Shown: piece by piece, positions 45,843 to 57,013 of the stretch
How positions within the stretch are numbered: position 1 is the first letter of the stretch
Layout of the letters: the number at the start of each line of letters is the position of its first letter
Assembly: GCA_016987375.1 (NCBI GenBank)
Contig: PJRA01000172.1
Location: forward strand, 235,450 to 299,449
DNA length: 64,000 nt
Direction: 5' to 3'
From: Brachionus koreanus
Taxonomy: Eukaryota > Rotifera > Eurotatoria > Ploima > Brachionidae
Notes under the pieces: generated by a model
Told to the model about the DNA's origin: nothing
Seen by the model: only the letters and a program-made list of their open reading frames with translations
The model's database searches: none
Position numbers and translations under genes: made by a program

Positions 45843-47989
45843 TTTTGATATCTATGCATCTAAATTAAGGGAATTTTATATTTAAAAAAAAAATTATTGA
45901 AGTATTCAAAGATTACAGTCAGATGATCATAAAATAGATATTAATTAAAAATTGCTTTAAAAAGATTGTCTTGAAGTTTTCAAGTCAAACTTGATTAAAT
46001 CAATGCAATTTTTAGCTTGAATAATTTTTCATCTTGTGATTTAATAATTGATAAGATTTAATTAGTTTTAAATATCAGAACTAACTTATGTTTGGAAAAT
46101 AACAATGATAATTTAACCAATTTTTGATATAGACTTTAATTTAAATTATGCTAAAATTTGTGAAAAATTTAAATGTTATGTTTATTTATATATGTATGTA
46201 CTGATATTTAGAAAATAATTTTAAAACAAATCTTGTCAAACATTTTAGCATTATTATAGCAAAAATCTATCTTTAGGTTTATTGTTAACTAGCCTTAATT
46301 TAATAAAGACCAAATTTGAGTTTTCTAATCTAATTCTGATATTTTATTAAAATTAATTAATTTTAATTTAAAATTAAAAACTTAGATGAAAGTTTGATTA
46401 TTTTAAAAGATAAAATTTTGTAAAAAAATTGGAAAATTGTATCAATAAATTTGAAATAATTTACGGAAATAAATAAGTTACTCAATAAAAGATATTATTT
46501 AGTATTTATGCAAAAAATTTAAGAGAAAGCTTATCTAAACTAGTAAAAATTAGAACATTTATTAATTTATTTTTAATTAAAAAAATCAATATATACGAGA
46601 GTCATAAAAAAAATAAAAAGATTTCTAAACAATAATGACATTTGTAAGTGATTAAATCTGAGAGAAATGACAAAAAAGAAAATCAGTGATAAAATATCTA
46701 GGAATTAAAATCTTAAATCTTACTTTAATTATTTTTTTACAAAAATTTTTATAAAATTATTTCGAATCATTTATATAATAAACATATTTTGAGCAATTTT
46801 TTATTTTCGAAAAAAATTTTCTTTTCAGAAAAACATGTTCTTATCATAATATTTTCGACCTTTGCGCTTATAATTTAAGTGACATTATTAAAAGGTGATA
46901 TTTAAAAAAGAAATCATAAAAATTATGGATTAATTTTTCAGAATTTTTTAAAAATTTTTATAATGAAATTTCGAAAATTAAATAATTTAAATTTTAACTC
47001 TTTTATCATCATTCTTAACATGATAAACTGATAATTATCCATAAAATTTCTTCAAGTAATTTATACAGTTTTTAAAAATTATAAATTTTTTTCAATTAAT
47101 TTTAAAAAGTGAAAACATAAAATAATTAACTACTCATATACAGCATTTTTAAAAACGATTTCTTCTTATTGTTCATTTTAATTATAATCAATTTTAAATC
47201 ATAGAAAACGCTTAATGAAGGCAAATAATGAATAATGACCAAATGAGCATAAGAGGAGAAAATAGAAAATATCCAATTCAGATAAGAAGAGTCAAGTCAT
47301 ACAAATAGAATGAGGACAGCAAGTTCAAAATTTATTTAAACTTTTATTTGGTTCGATAAAGAAATTGTCTTGATTTTTTTCTAAAGAAAATTCGAAACCG
47401 CAAATTGAAATATCTTTAACGTTAAATTTAAATTTTTTAGCGTCAAAGTATTAAAAATCAATTTTGGATATTTTCATTGTTCAAAATATATACGAAAGTC
47501 AAAATATTGACGAAAGAAGACAAAGAAGAAGAGCTAGAAACAAAAAGCATTCTTTTTTTATTAAATTTTTTTATTCATTTAATTATTTAATTCAATTAAA
47601 AAAAATATTTATATAAAAAGTAATTCACAGACATGGTACTGTAACTAACGTTGTATGTTATCAATTGAATAGATTTTTCAAATCAATATTTTTTTTGATT
47701 TATGAAGATTTTAAAATTTTCTTTAAAAAATGATATAACTTTATTAAATTATTAAAGTTTTTTTTTAAATTTTTAAAATTAGATTAAATTCAATAAATTT
47801 TAGAGTTTTTAAAATTAAATTTTTTTTTCTATGCTGAATTTTTAATTAATAAAAAGCAACAAATAAAATTAAACATTGTTCAAAAAAATTTTATTAAGAT
47901 TAAATTGTGATAAAATACGAGATTATACACATCGTTAAAATGTATGTGGATCGTAATTAGTCGTAAAAAATACATAACAAATATCAAAA
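45843..47989. other. Intergenic, mostly featureless
   Basis: Very AT-rich. The only notable item is a 32-bp segment at 47504-47535, repeated on the opposite strand at 49935-49966. It encodes NIDERRQRRRA in one frame. No gene model could be built around it. Confidence 0.35.
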
Positions 47990-48485
47990 TCATAATAATC
48001 CAGATTTGTGTGATTTTTCATCGCTTTTTCGTGCTTGAATTTTTAATTGAGATATTTTGTAATTAAATGTTGGGTTTGATCCAGAGTCGGAACTTTTAAC
48101 CATATCTTTGTCTGATAATTGATTACTAAACTTTGAATTGAAATCTATTTGTGAGTCTTTGAACTGACCCCAAAATCCATCGTATTCGGACTTTCCAGGT
48201 TTACTCATTTGTTTTCGATCTGCCCTTTTATCTCTAATGTAACCCCAATATCCTTTTATATTAGCTTCATAATCATCTGGATTATTTGAGTCAGAACTGT
48301 AGTGGAAGTCATACCGATCCGAATATGTATCATGTATGAACGAATAATTCCGGGTTAACGCGTTTAATGCAGCTGTACGATCTTGAATTGTTGAATTCGA
48401 TGCTTTCTTTTTTGAAAAAAAGTCAACTAATTATTTTGGAATTTTATCTAAGGCTTACTTGTAGTATTGAGGTTATATGAAGCAT
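47990..48485 (-). CDS. Unknown 148-aa protein with two aromatic WG-type motifs
   Basis: Minus-strand exons 48459-48485 and 47990-48406 (52-nt intron, phase 0). The first exon, 9 codons (MLHITSILQ), is tentative. No family recognised. The protein is hydrophilic, with a repeated aromatic-Trp-Gly motif, NIKGYWGYIRDKRADRK and SEYDGFWGQFKDSQIDF, about 22 residues apart. The rest is Ser/Asp/Lys-rich. There is no signal peptide or membrane helix. Codon use and base composition are clearly less AT-rich than the flanks, which supports real coding. It is isolated: more than 2 kb from ATP8A and 4.5 kb from AMFR. Confidence 0.6.
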
Positions 48486-49094
48486 TTGAGAATTTTATTT
48501 AAAAATAAAATAAAAGCATCTAGTTCTCGAAAATTTATCGAAATTTTATTTTATGTCAAAAAGAAAAATAAGAAAATATAATATTTAAATGTAATTTAAT
48601 GCACACTCTAAATTAAAACATGTTTCAATGAAAGCAAGAAAATTTAGACTTTGAACCAAATTTTGCATTCTAAAGCGTTCAAAACCTTACAATATTTATA
48701 ATTTTACTTTTTTGCCTTAAATTCTTTAGTTAATTATTTTTGAAAAAAAAATTGTGAAATGCTTCAAAATTTACAGCATTTCTGACCAAAATTAATGAAA
48801 TAGTTCAAGAAACTCATAGATATTATTATAAATTTATTTTGAATAATATTAGTTTTTGGTTAAATTTGAATTGCTTTAAGCGTCATCTTTTAGTATAATG
48901 AGAACAAAATTTTAATATTTTTGAATAATTTAGAAATCAATCGATTAAGATAATGCTTTATGATATTTATCAGCATTTGGATGTTTTAATTTAAACAAAT
49001 TTTTGTTCTTGTTATCATTTTCATCTTAACATTTTTACACAAACCAAATTTAAAAAAATATTTTGATGTTTTTATTAATTAAAAAAATTAGAAA

Positions 49095-49594
49095 TAACGA
49101 GTGAGTCATAATGTTTTTCAAAATTTTCAAAACAAGAATAAAATATGTGATTAGAAAATAGGACAAGACAATATTCAATTAAATAAATATTGGTACAAAT
49201 TTTGGTGAAATTCGAATATTCCTATCATTAGCATAAAGTCAATACTCGTTATTTTCTATTTTTTTTTCATCATGTCAAAAAAATGGCATTTTTTGTAGTA
49301 TTTTGACATTATTTTAAGAACTGAGTATCAAAAAATTATGATCTTAAGTGTTTTAGATAGCTAAATCATTAATAAATTATAATATTAAAAATAAAAACAA
49401 TCAGTCCCTTCAAAGGGTACGAGGTGCGTCTGATGGACTAGAGCGTCCAAGCAATGCACTAATCTAGAACCATACTAAAAAAAATACAAAGATAATATGT
49501 TAAGAAGATTGTAAAATTTCAGTCTTGTCCAATTATCTGATCATATCTAAATCTTATTATGTAAATTTTGAAAAACATTGTGACTCACCCGTTA
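49095..49594. mobile_element. Non-autonomous inverted-repeat element with TA ends
   Basis: The left end TAACGAGTGAGTCATAATG with TTTTTCAAAATTT is matched, reverse complemented, by the right end TAACGGGTGAGTCACAATG with TTTTTCAAAATTT (about 32 bp, 2 differences). The outermost TA on each side could be a Tc1/mariner-type target duplication. The 500-bp body has no open frame. A short GC-richer block near 49410 (GGGTACGAGGTGCGTCTGAT) lies inside. Confidence 0.65.
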
Positions 49595-49834
49595 CATTCC
49601 CCGATCATTATTGAAATAACTAAAATATGTTGGATCCTTGTTTTATTTTCTAAATTGCCAGCTTTCGCAGATTTAACTTATCTATTATTTTAGTTTATTG
49701 AATAAATATAAATGACACAATTAATGACAAACACCGTTGTAAAAACCATTCCTATGTCTGTGGGTTACTTTAAATATGATTCTTTTTAAATTTTGAATTA
49801 AATGATTAAATGAATAAGAATAAAAAAATTTTAA

Positions 49835-49860
49835 GAACTATAAGCCTAGGCTTATAGTTC
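49835..49860. repeat. Perfect 26-bp palindrome
   Basis: GAACTATAAGCCT is followed immediately by AGGCTTATAGTTC, a perfect inverted repeat with no spacer. It abuts a tandem duplication starting at its last base. Confidence 0.9.
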
Positions 49861-49927
49861 AGAATGATTGCTTTTTGAATGCCTCTCAGAATGATTGCTT
49901 TTTGAATGCCTCTCAGAATGCTTTTTG
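49860..49927. repeat. 27-bp tandem repeat, 2.5 copies
   Basis: The unit starting CAGAATGATTGCTTTTTG and ending AATGCCTCT occurs at 49860-49886 and identically at 49887-49913. A third, partial and altered copy (CAGAATGCTTTTTG) follows. Exact identity implies a recent duplication or slippage. Confidence 0.9.
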
Positions 49928-49931
49928 TTTT

Positions 49932-50090
49932 TTAAGCTCTTCTTCTTTGTCTTCTTTCGTCAATATGTCTTTCTCTTTTTTCCCATGTAATACATAGTTC
50001 TTTACGTAGGCGTAACCAAATTTTACCTGGAAAGCTGAAGTGAAATTTTTTCATTCGGATTGGCAATAGTGAGTTTGGATCGAGGTTCAT
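49932..50090 (-). CDS. Possible 52-codon open frame, unknown
   Basis: A minus-strand frame reads MNLDPNSLLPIRMKKFHF, then FPGKIWLRLRKELCITWEK and RERHIDERRQRRRA. It is less AT-rich than its surroundings and looks like coding or former coding DNA. The final 32 bp recur at 47504-47535 in the opposite orientation, so it is more likely a piece of a dispersed element than a gene. Confidence 0.2.
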   Translation of the reverse strand: MNLDPNSLLPIRMKKFHFSFPGKIWLRLRKELCITWEKRERHIDERRQRRRA

Positions 50091-50613
50091 TGTGTAAAAT
50101 TGGTTATGATAATAAGGAGTTGATCAGAGAGAATTATAAGTCCTATGCAAAAAAACATAGTTTGTTAAATGTTTTGATTCTTTCTTTGACTAATCAGAAG
50201 ATAATCAGAAGAAGAAATATTTGAGCTACATACTGGCTGAGGAAAAAGTTTATATCCCTTCTATTTCTTTTATTTTAGCCATTCTTCCTCTAACTTTATG
50301 AGATCTAGCTTTATGTTGATGAAGAAAACATAAATTTTGGTCAAAATTTTATATTCAATTTTAAGTAGTGATAAAATCTAACTCATATTTAATGAAATTT
50401 TAATCTTTGAGTAAAAAATATATTCAACATTTAACATTCAATTTAAATAAATTCAAATAATAAAATTGATTTAAAAAAAATTTTCAAATTATGAATTCAA
50501 ATTTAATATCGTTCGTAATTCATATTTGAATTTGAAAAAAATCATTGTATAAAATTGTAATGTATAATTCTAAGACAAAATTTCATATTTTTTTGAAAAT
50601 TATATTAAAACAG

Positions 50614-50775
50614 CCAAGGCCTTTATTAAAACAAATAGTCGAAGATTTTCCTCCAGAGTTGAAAAGTATATTGAGGTTAAATGAAAATTCAGAAGCAAAT
50701 ACATCGAGCCAAGCTAGAAAACAAAACGATCAGTTAAATTCATCTGAGAAAAAAGAATCGGCTTCAAAATTTTGA
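50614..50775 (+). pseudogene. Orphan exon-like fragment
   Basis: After an AG (TTAAAACAG) a 53-codon frame reads PRPLLKQIVEDFPPELKSIL, then RLNENSEANTSSQARKQND and a Ser/Lys-rich end with a TGA stop. Composition is that of real coding DNA. It looks like the terminal exon of a gene, but no upstream exon is recognisable in the AT-rich DNA before it, so it may be a duplicated or decayed fragment. Family not recognised. Confidence 0.3.
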
Positions 50776-51629
50776 CTTTACAAGAGATTAATAGAGAGAC
50801 TAGTTATAACTATTACTTTATTAAATAAAGATAAAGAATAATGAATAGAGAATAAGAATAATAATAAAATTGAGTTGCTTAAATATTGAATCAAGTACGT
50901 GACTAGATTTCCAAAGAGAATAAAGATGCAACAACAAATTGCCAAATAAGGTAAAATGAATTTTAATAAGTTATGGTAGATAAATTATTCAAAACATTAA
51001 CTAATAATATGACAAGTATTCATATCCAATACTATATCAGGTAATTTTGAGAATTTTTTGAGTTCCGGTCACTTCAGTTCCATCTGAACAACTTTTTTCG
51101 TCTGCGAATTATACTGTTTGGGATTGACGAAAATATTTTAAACGAACTTCAAATTTTAATCAAATTCTTAAATAGTTTTTATTTTCGAATTTGCTTTATA
51201 ATTATTCAATAAATTTAAATTTGCTTCGCGATTAATTTTTAAATTCAAATTCTCATTCAAATGAATTTTTGATTCAAATCGGAAATTCAAATATTTTTTT
51301 TATCGAGAATTAAATTCAAATAAATATTCATTCAAATTCTAAAAAATTTGAATAAACCTTGAATATCTAATATATTATTTCATCTCTAATTTTAAGTAAC
51401 AATCGGGTTTAAAAGAAGCTGTTAACCATTCGCACAAACCTAGAGATCCCCCCAAATTATATTTTTAATAAATAAAAATAAATGAGCTTTTTTTCAGATA
51501 CAAGCACTAAGAAAAAGTGTCATAACGACACCGAGTATTTTAGTGCTAAACCAAATAACGAGAAAGTCTTAGATTCGGCTCAAGCAAATAAAAAAAAAAT
51601 TGAGATTTAAAGATATTTAAATGGGTCTA

Positions 51630-51840
51630 GGCACTGTCAAATGCTGAACTATACAAAAGAACAAATTCTAAGCCATTGAGTCAATGTATTAAGAACAAGA
51701 GATTGCGATCGCTTGGAAATATACTTAGAATGAAAGAAAAAAGAATACCAAAAAAGACCCTTCAATGGACACCACAAGGGCGACGTAAGGTAGGAGGACC
51801 AGCAGTAACATGGAGGTCAACAATCATTAAAGCTCATTTA
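51630..51840 (+). mobile_element. LINE 3' fragment (same type as 19340-20740)
   Basis: A plus-strand frame encodes LRSLGNILRMKEKRIPKKTL, then QWTPQGRRKVGGPAVTWRST. This corresponds to the LINE pol C-terminus pattern GH.LRM...R..K..L.W.P.GKR..GRP..TWR. It is 5'-truncated, as is usual for LINE insertions. Confidence 0.7.
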
Positions 51841-52034
51841 CTAATATTAAATTAATTCATATTTATTTTAGTTGAGTTATCTTCTAGGTCTTCATCCACA
51901 TCGTTTAATCTTTTTTATAATTGTTTACGTTTTTTATATGTTCGGTTTGTCTTATAAACTATATCTTTTTATAAGTTTTCTTTCCATTTTTTTTAAATTT
52001 ATCAATTTTTTTCAATTCTAATTTGATTTTAAAT

Positions 52035-52475
52035 TGTGTTGGTGTCCGTGCAAGCGGACAGTAAACGGACCAAATTTTTTCGAAACTATGACCGTGACCG
52101 TATTAAACGGACAGTTTATTACGGGCGGACTCTGGTCCGTTTTTTTAGCGGGCTATTTTTTGGCCCGTTTAGTGACCGTTTAAAATTATANNNNNNNNNN
52201 NNNNNNNNNNNNNNNNNNNNNNNNNNNNNNNNNNAATCAATTTAAATTTTTTTTTAAATCAATTATTGAAAATAATTTTTATAATAAATTCTAAATTTAA
52301 ACGGTCATTAAACGGGCCAGAGTCCGTCCGCCAAAATTTTTGACGGTTTCTAAGACCACCCGTTTTAACTTAAACGGGCTAAAAACTAGCCCGCTATAAT
52401 AAACGGGCCAACAACCGCGACTAACCGCCGTCTATTGGACCGGTTAGCTCTGTCCGCATCCAATACTAATTTTAA
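52035..52475. repeat. GC-richer foldback repeat interrupted by a gap
   Basis: Left arm (TTGGTGTCCGTGCAAGCGGA, GCGGACTCTGGTCCG, TTTTTTGGCCCGTTTA) and right arm (reverse complement GGATGCGGACAGAGC, GGACTCTGGCCCGTTTA, AGCGGGCTAGTTTTTAGCC) are complementary. Both are full of short ACGGGC/GCCCGTT sub-repeats. The 44 unknown bases at 52191-52234 lie at the centre of the foldback. It resembles a foldback/MITE element with internal sub-repeats. The composition differs sharply from the neighbouring AT-rich DNA. Confidence 0.65.
52191..52234. other. Assembly gap of 44 N
   Basis: Unknown bases at the loop of the foldback repeat. Confidence 0.99.
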
Positions 52476-53015
52476 ATGTGCTAAAAATGATTTTAGTATA
52501 TTATTAAGGTTTTTTGTATGTTAAAAGTTTTAAGAGTATGTTAAAACAACAATTCTATTTAAATTTAAAATTTATCTTGAAAATATCATTAACCTGAGAA
52601 GAAAATTGGGTAATTTTCGATCTGAATCTATGCCCTTTTTACCTAGAGTCTAATTGAATTCTATACATTTAAAATTTCGAAAAATTTTGAATTTAAAAAA
52701 ATATATTATAAGACCTCTAATATTGGATCTGATCCAAAATATTTTTGGCTTTTTGAAAAAAAAAATCTACCCTACCTCTTCTGAGTATTTGAATAAAGAT
52801 TTAAAAAGTTTTTTTTTACTGTTCAAGCTCTTTATTTTACAATAAATAGATAAATAATAATAGAATTTTCTAATTTTTAACCTGAAAATTTTTTTCATTG
52901 AGTTTTATGTATCAAATTTTTATCCGAATCTACAACATTTTGCTTTTCCAAAAATCGTCTTTTAAATAATTGTAAAATTAATGTTACTTTAGAAATAAAT
53001 ATTAAATTCTAAACA

Positions 53016-55212
53016 TTACTTTTTTGAGCTAAGTAGAAGTTCTCTTTTTTTCACATCAATTGAAGCTAAATTTTTTGTAATAGGATTAGATGAATGCGAC
53101 AAATCAGAATTTCGATCATCATTTGATTCAAAACTTAAATTTTACAAAAATTATTTGTTATAGATTTTAAATTAAAGCATTAAGAAAATTCACTTGATCA
53201 ATCTTTGGTAGCGTTGACGTATAAAATTATTTGATTCTTCCTCATCATTATGATCAGCACTATTGTGATCGTCCTCACTTGATTCATTAGTGTCTTGTGC
53301 AACATGATTATCTTGTGTCGAATTTATTCTATTTTCCAATATATTTTCTATAGTCAATTCAACAGAATTTGTTTGTCGCAAGTCACTTTGTATTTGCTCT
53401 ATTAAAATATTAGGAAACATTTGCGAAATTTGATTAGTCATGTCATTTAGTCTGTCTGAATCAATATTTTGATTTCTGATTAAATTTGAAAATAGATCGT
53501 TCTGACTAATCACTTGAAGCGAAAAATTGGGCAGCCATCTAAAATATCTTGATCCATTGAAATGAAATAAATTTGACCTTGTCTGTCGGTTGGCATTTCT
53601 TTCAGTATTCTGGCTATCACTTTGCACGGGGTCTTTATTTTCTTGAAGTGATTTTCGGCATGTTGGACATGATGTGTCTTGCTCTAGCCACGAGCGCAAA
53701 CAGTTGCTAAAATAATTTTTAAAATAAAAAATTTTTAATTCTTAAACCATACTGGTGAAACATGTGAGAGCATGGTAGACGCCTTGCTCTTTCCATTATA
53801 TCCCAACAAACAGCACATTTATTATCATTTAAATCTAACTCTTCTTGACTTGCCCAAGGAATTTTTTTCTCCATTTTTTCCAAAATTTTCAAATAATTCG
53901 AATGTCTTTTCATTCTTTTCTGAAGATCAATGACCAAACGCTTAATTTCCATGCATATTACTAAACTAGCCATACTTAGATAGAAATTACCATAAATCTT
54001 TCGCCAAAAGTTAATTATTTTAGCCCAAAATTTTTTTTTAAAAAAATCTTACCAACATATGCAAATAATTAAATAAATCTGCACTTATTACGAATAACTC
54101 AAAAATAAAATCAAGGTAATATTGTACGGTTCCTTTGTTATTTAGTTGTACAAGATTGTAGATATCTACCATGTGAATAGAATATCTACAATTTAAATTT
54201 CAAAATAAAATGAATACAATTTTTATCTTTGAATAAAATAATACTTGGATATAACGTATAGTGATCGCAAAGCCAAAATGCAAGCCTAAAATTAATATTC
54301 TTTTTAAATACTCTATTTTAATTGTTTTTGTTTATTAAATACCACTCGCTTTTAAATTTTAAATCCTATTTTCAAAAATCTACTTACTTCAGAAAATAAA
54401 AACAATTTCTGGCCTGTTGGTAATTCATCTAGTTTGTAATGAAAAAATGATGCATAAACTAAATAAATGCAGGAGAGATTGATTGAGACAAGAAGAGAAA
54501 TTAATTTAATGTGATTCATTAGTGGAGTTGATGCTGAAAAAGATAGCTAAAAGTTTTAAAATAAATTAACAAATTTTTTCTATTTTATTTTTTAGAAATT
54601 ACATATTCAAATCGATCCTTACAAATTTGACAGTGTATTGACAAAAATCCAATAATTGAAAACCATGTGCACCATATTACTACATGATGAATGTTATCCA
54701 AATTCAGTACTCCAAAAATAAATATAAATTTAAGAAACATAAAGTTCCAAAATTGATCTTTGATCCTCTAAAATTGATTATTTTTGTTTAAATGGAAAAA
54801 TGAAAAACAATTTATGAATTACTTGTCTTTCCAAAGCTCTAAGTTTACCAAAAAATACATGTTGTAAAATTTTTCCAATTATAATAAGAACGCAGTAAGA
54901 AAAATTTATTAAAACCTATTAAAAAATTTAGTTTTATACCAGAATTAGAGATGATTAGAAATTTACCCACACACACCATGGTTCATTCATTATCTCATTG
55001 TAGGCAAGTTCGTAAAAGCTAAGGCTTGATGCATTATTAAAAAGTGATTGATTTCCATCTTTTAGGTGTCCTTTTCCATGATTGGATTCTTGGCTTCTTA
55101 TATCATGAATCAATTTATTCACATAGATAAAAACTATCAACAACAAAAAAATGCTGAATAAGCAATAATGCTTTAAATTTGGGATTGGTAGTTTTTTTAA
55201 AAATATTATCAT
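53016..55212 (-). CDS. AMFR: AMFR/gp78 ER-membrane E3 ubiquitin ligase
   Basis: Nine minus-strand exons: 54967-55212, 54823-54915, 54603-54767, 54388-54546, 54245-54285, 54053-54185, 53753-53997, 53194-53706 and 53016-53133 (570 aa; human 643). The N-terminal half is multi-spanning (CLFSIFLLLIVFIYVNKLIH; FWNFMFLKFIFIFGVLNLDN; CKDRFEYLSFSASTPLMNH). The RING-H2 finger starts CAVCWDIMERARRLPCSHMF and continues into CLRSWLEQDTSCPTC. The CUE domain reads NDMTNQISQMFPNILIEQIQ, then TNSVELTIENILENRI. gp78 ubiquitinates misfolded and sterol-regulated ER proteins (ERAD). The short tail ends KKRELLLSSKK; a clear p97-binding VIM or UBE2G2-binding G2BR helix is not obvious, though both are hard to see by eye. 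Confidence 0.95.
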
Positions 55213-57013
55213 TGAATATTTGATTTTATATAATCTGTGGATATATTAATTTTTTAATGAGATAAAAATTTTAAAAAGGATGATCAATATGATTTGATGT
55301 ATTTAAATGACAGAACATTTCAAATTTAAGAACAATAATTTATGATAAATTATTAAGGTTTTAGTTATTTAATATTTTGGGCATATTTTAATTTTTAGTA
55401 AATTTCGTACATTCTTATGTTAAGTAAAAGCGTTCTTTGCTTTGCATTTGAATAGATGTTGACTAGAATTTGTCTTTTTCCGATTATCATACTTTAGCTT
55501 TATATTTATTTTTATATATATTATTTTTTAAATTGAGATTTGACATTGCTTAAAAAAAGGTTTTTGGAAAAAGTTGAAATATAGTTTAAATAAATATTTG
55601 AACAGAACAAAATGTAGCTTCTTGTAGCTTTTTTCCTAATGCTCTAAAGCTAAGTTCAACAAAATCTTGAAATTCAGTTCAGCAAACTAATTGAAGCAAA
55701 TTTGTATATTGCATTTAACAAATATTATAAGCTTTTTTAGAGTTAAATTATGTTTTAATGAGTCATTTTGCACCAAATTTCACCAAATCAAAAATATAAC
55801 CATAAAAGCCTTAATAAAAAAACAAAGAAGAAATTTCGATTCAAAATGTTTATAATGCTAAAAACTCAATTTTTAGCTTGGCAATTGATAATTTTTGATA
55901 TTTTTGAAATTTGATTTAAGATGATTGTTTTCAACTTTATGATCTATCTATCACTGGTTCTTTTTTAAAAATTTACTGTATAATTAATAAGACACTAATA
56001 GACAACTTATAATTCAATTACTAATTTATTCTATACACTTTTGCTTTGCAATTTCACTCATATACTTTGTTTTAGAATTAAATAAACTTTTTCTACTTTT
56101 TTTTGTTAATAGAAATTTATTGTTAATTATCTAAACTTTTTAAAGCAGTTTGGATTGCATGAAATAAAAATGTTTTTTTTTTTAAATTTTAAATAAAATT
56201 TAATAAATAATTTCTAATAGTGTAACTGCTTGTCAAATTTTGCTTAATTTAAACATCAGCGTATTTGCATAAAGGCTTTCTGGTGTTAATATATTTAATT
56301 GTTTTTATTTATCGAAGAACAGGCATAAAAATATTTATTCAAAAATAAGACCAATTTTATTTATGACTAATTCTGAAAAAATTCTACAGTTTAAAACAAT
56401 TCACTATAAGTATAATTATACAACTTACCATAGTAAATAATAAAAATATAACTAAATTGACTTGAAAGCTATTGATTGAATATTTATGAATAATAATTTT
56501 TCGAATTGAAAATTTTATATTTTAAAAAAATCCAATTTTTTTTTAATTAGAAAATAAAAATATCTTTGAATTATTCATAATTTAAAACAGTTATATATTT
56601 TTGATCCAAAATAAAAAAGGAATTTTTTCTCTATTGAAAATATTTTATAGAATTTCAATTTAATTAATTGAAATCCAAAAACATAAAATATTAAATAACA
56701 CCATGGGTTTAGTTTTTATTTTTTTATAAATAAAAAACATTTGATTTGAATTTTTATTGATATTTAAGAAAAATAATGCCTGTTTATAATTTTTGTTACT
56801 GTTTTTTGTAATTTTGTTTGACAGTAACTAGAAAACTTCGACTCCAATCAATTAAAATGTATTCATGCGTCTGAAAACATTTAAAATCAAATTAATTTTT
56901 GGATTTAATAAAATAATTCTTTGTTGTCTTGGTAACTAACTTTTGTTTTTAATGAAAAAAGTTTTTATTTATCTGACGCTGGTTTATGGCTGAATTGAAG
57001 ATTTGATCTGACA
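55213..57013. other. Divergent intergenic region AMFR / ABHD8
   Basis: 1.8 kb of AT-rich DNA between two divergent start codons. No exon-like or repeat signal was recognised. Confidence 0.35.

Larger units (their letters stand above)
48486..53015. other. Repeat-rich intergenic region
   Basis: 4.5 kb without a complete gene. It contains a TA-flanked inverted-repeat element (49095-49594), a palindrome and tandem duplication (49835-49927), two small open segments (49932-50090 and 50614-50775), a LINE fragment (51630-51840) and a GC-richer foldback around an assembly gap (52035-52475). The rest is AT-rich DNA. Confidence 0.5.

Noticed and set aside
52654..52845. 63-codon plus-strand open frame
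   Set aside because: Lys/Phe/Ile/Leu-rich translation of AT-rich DNA with no splice context or homology.
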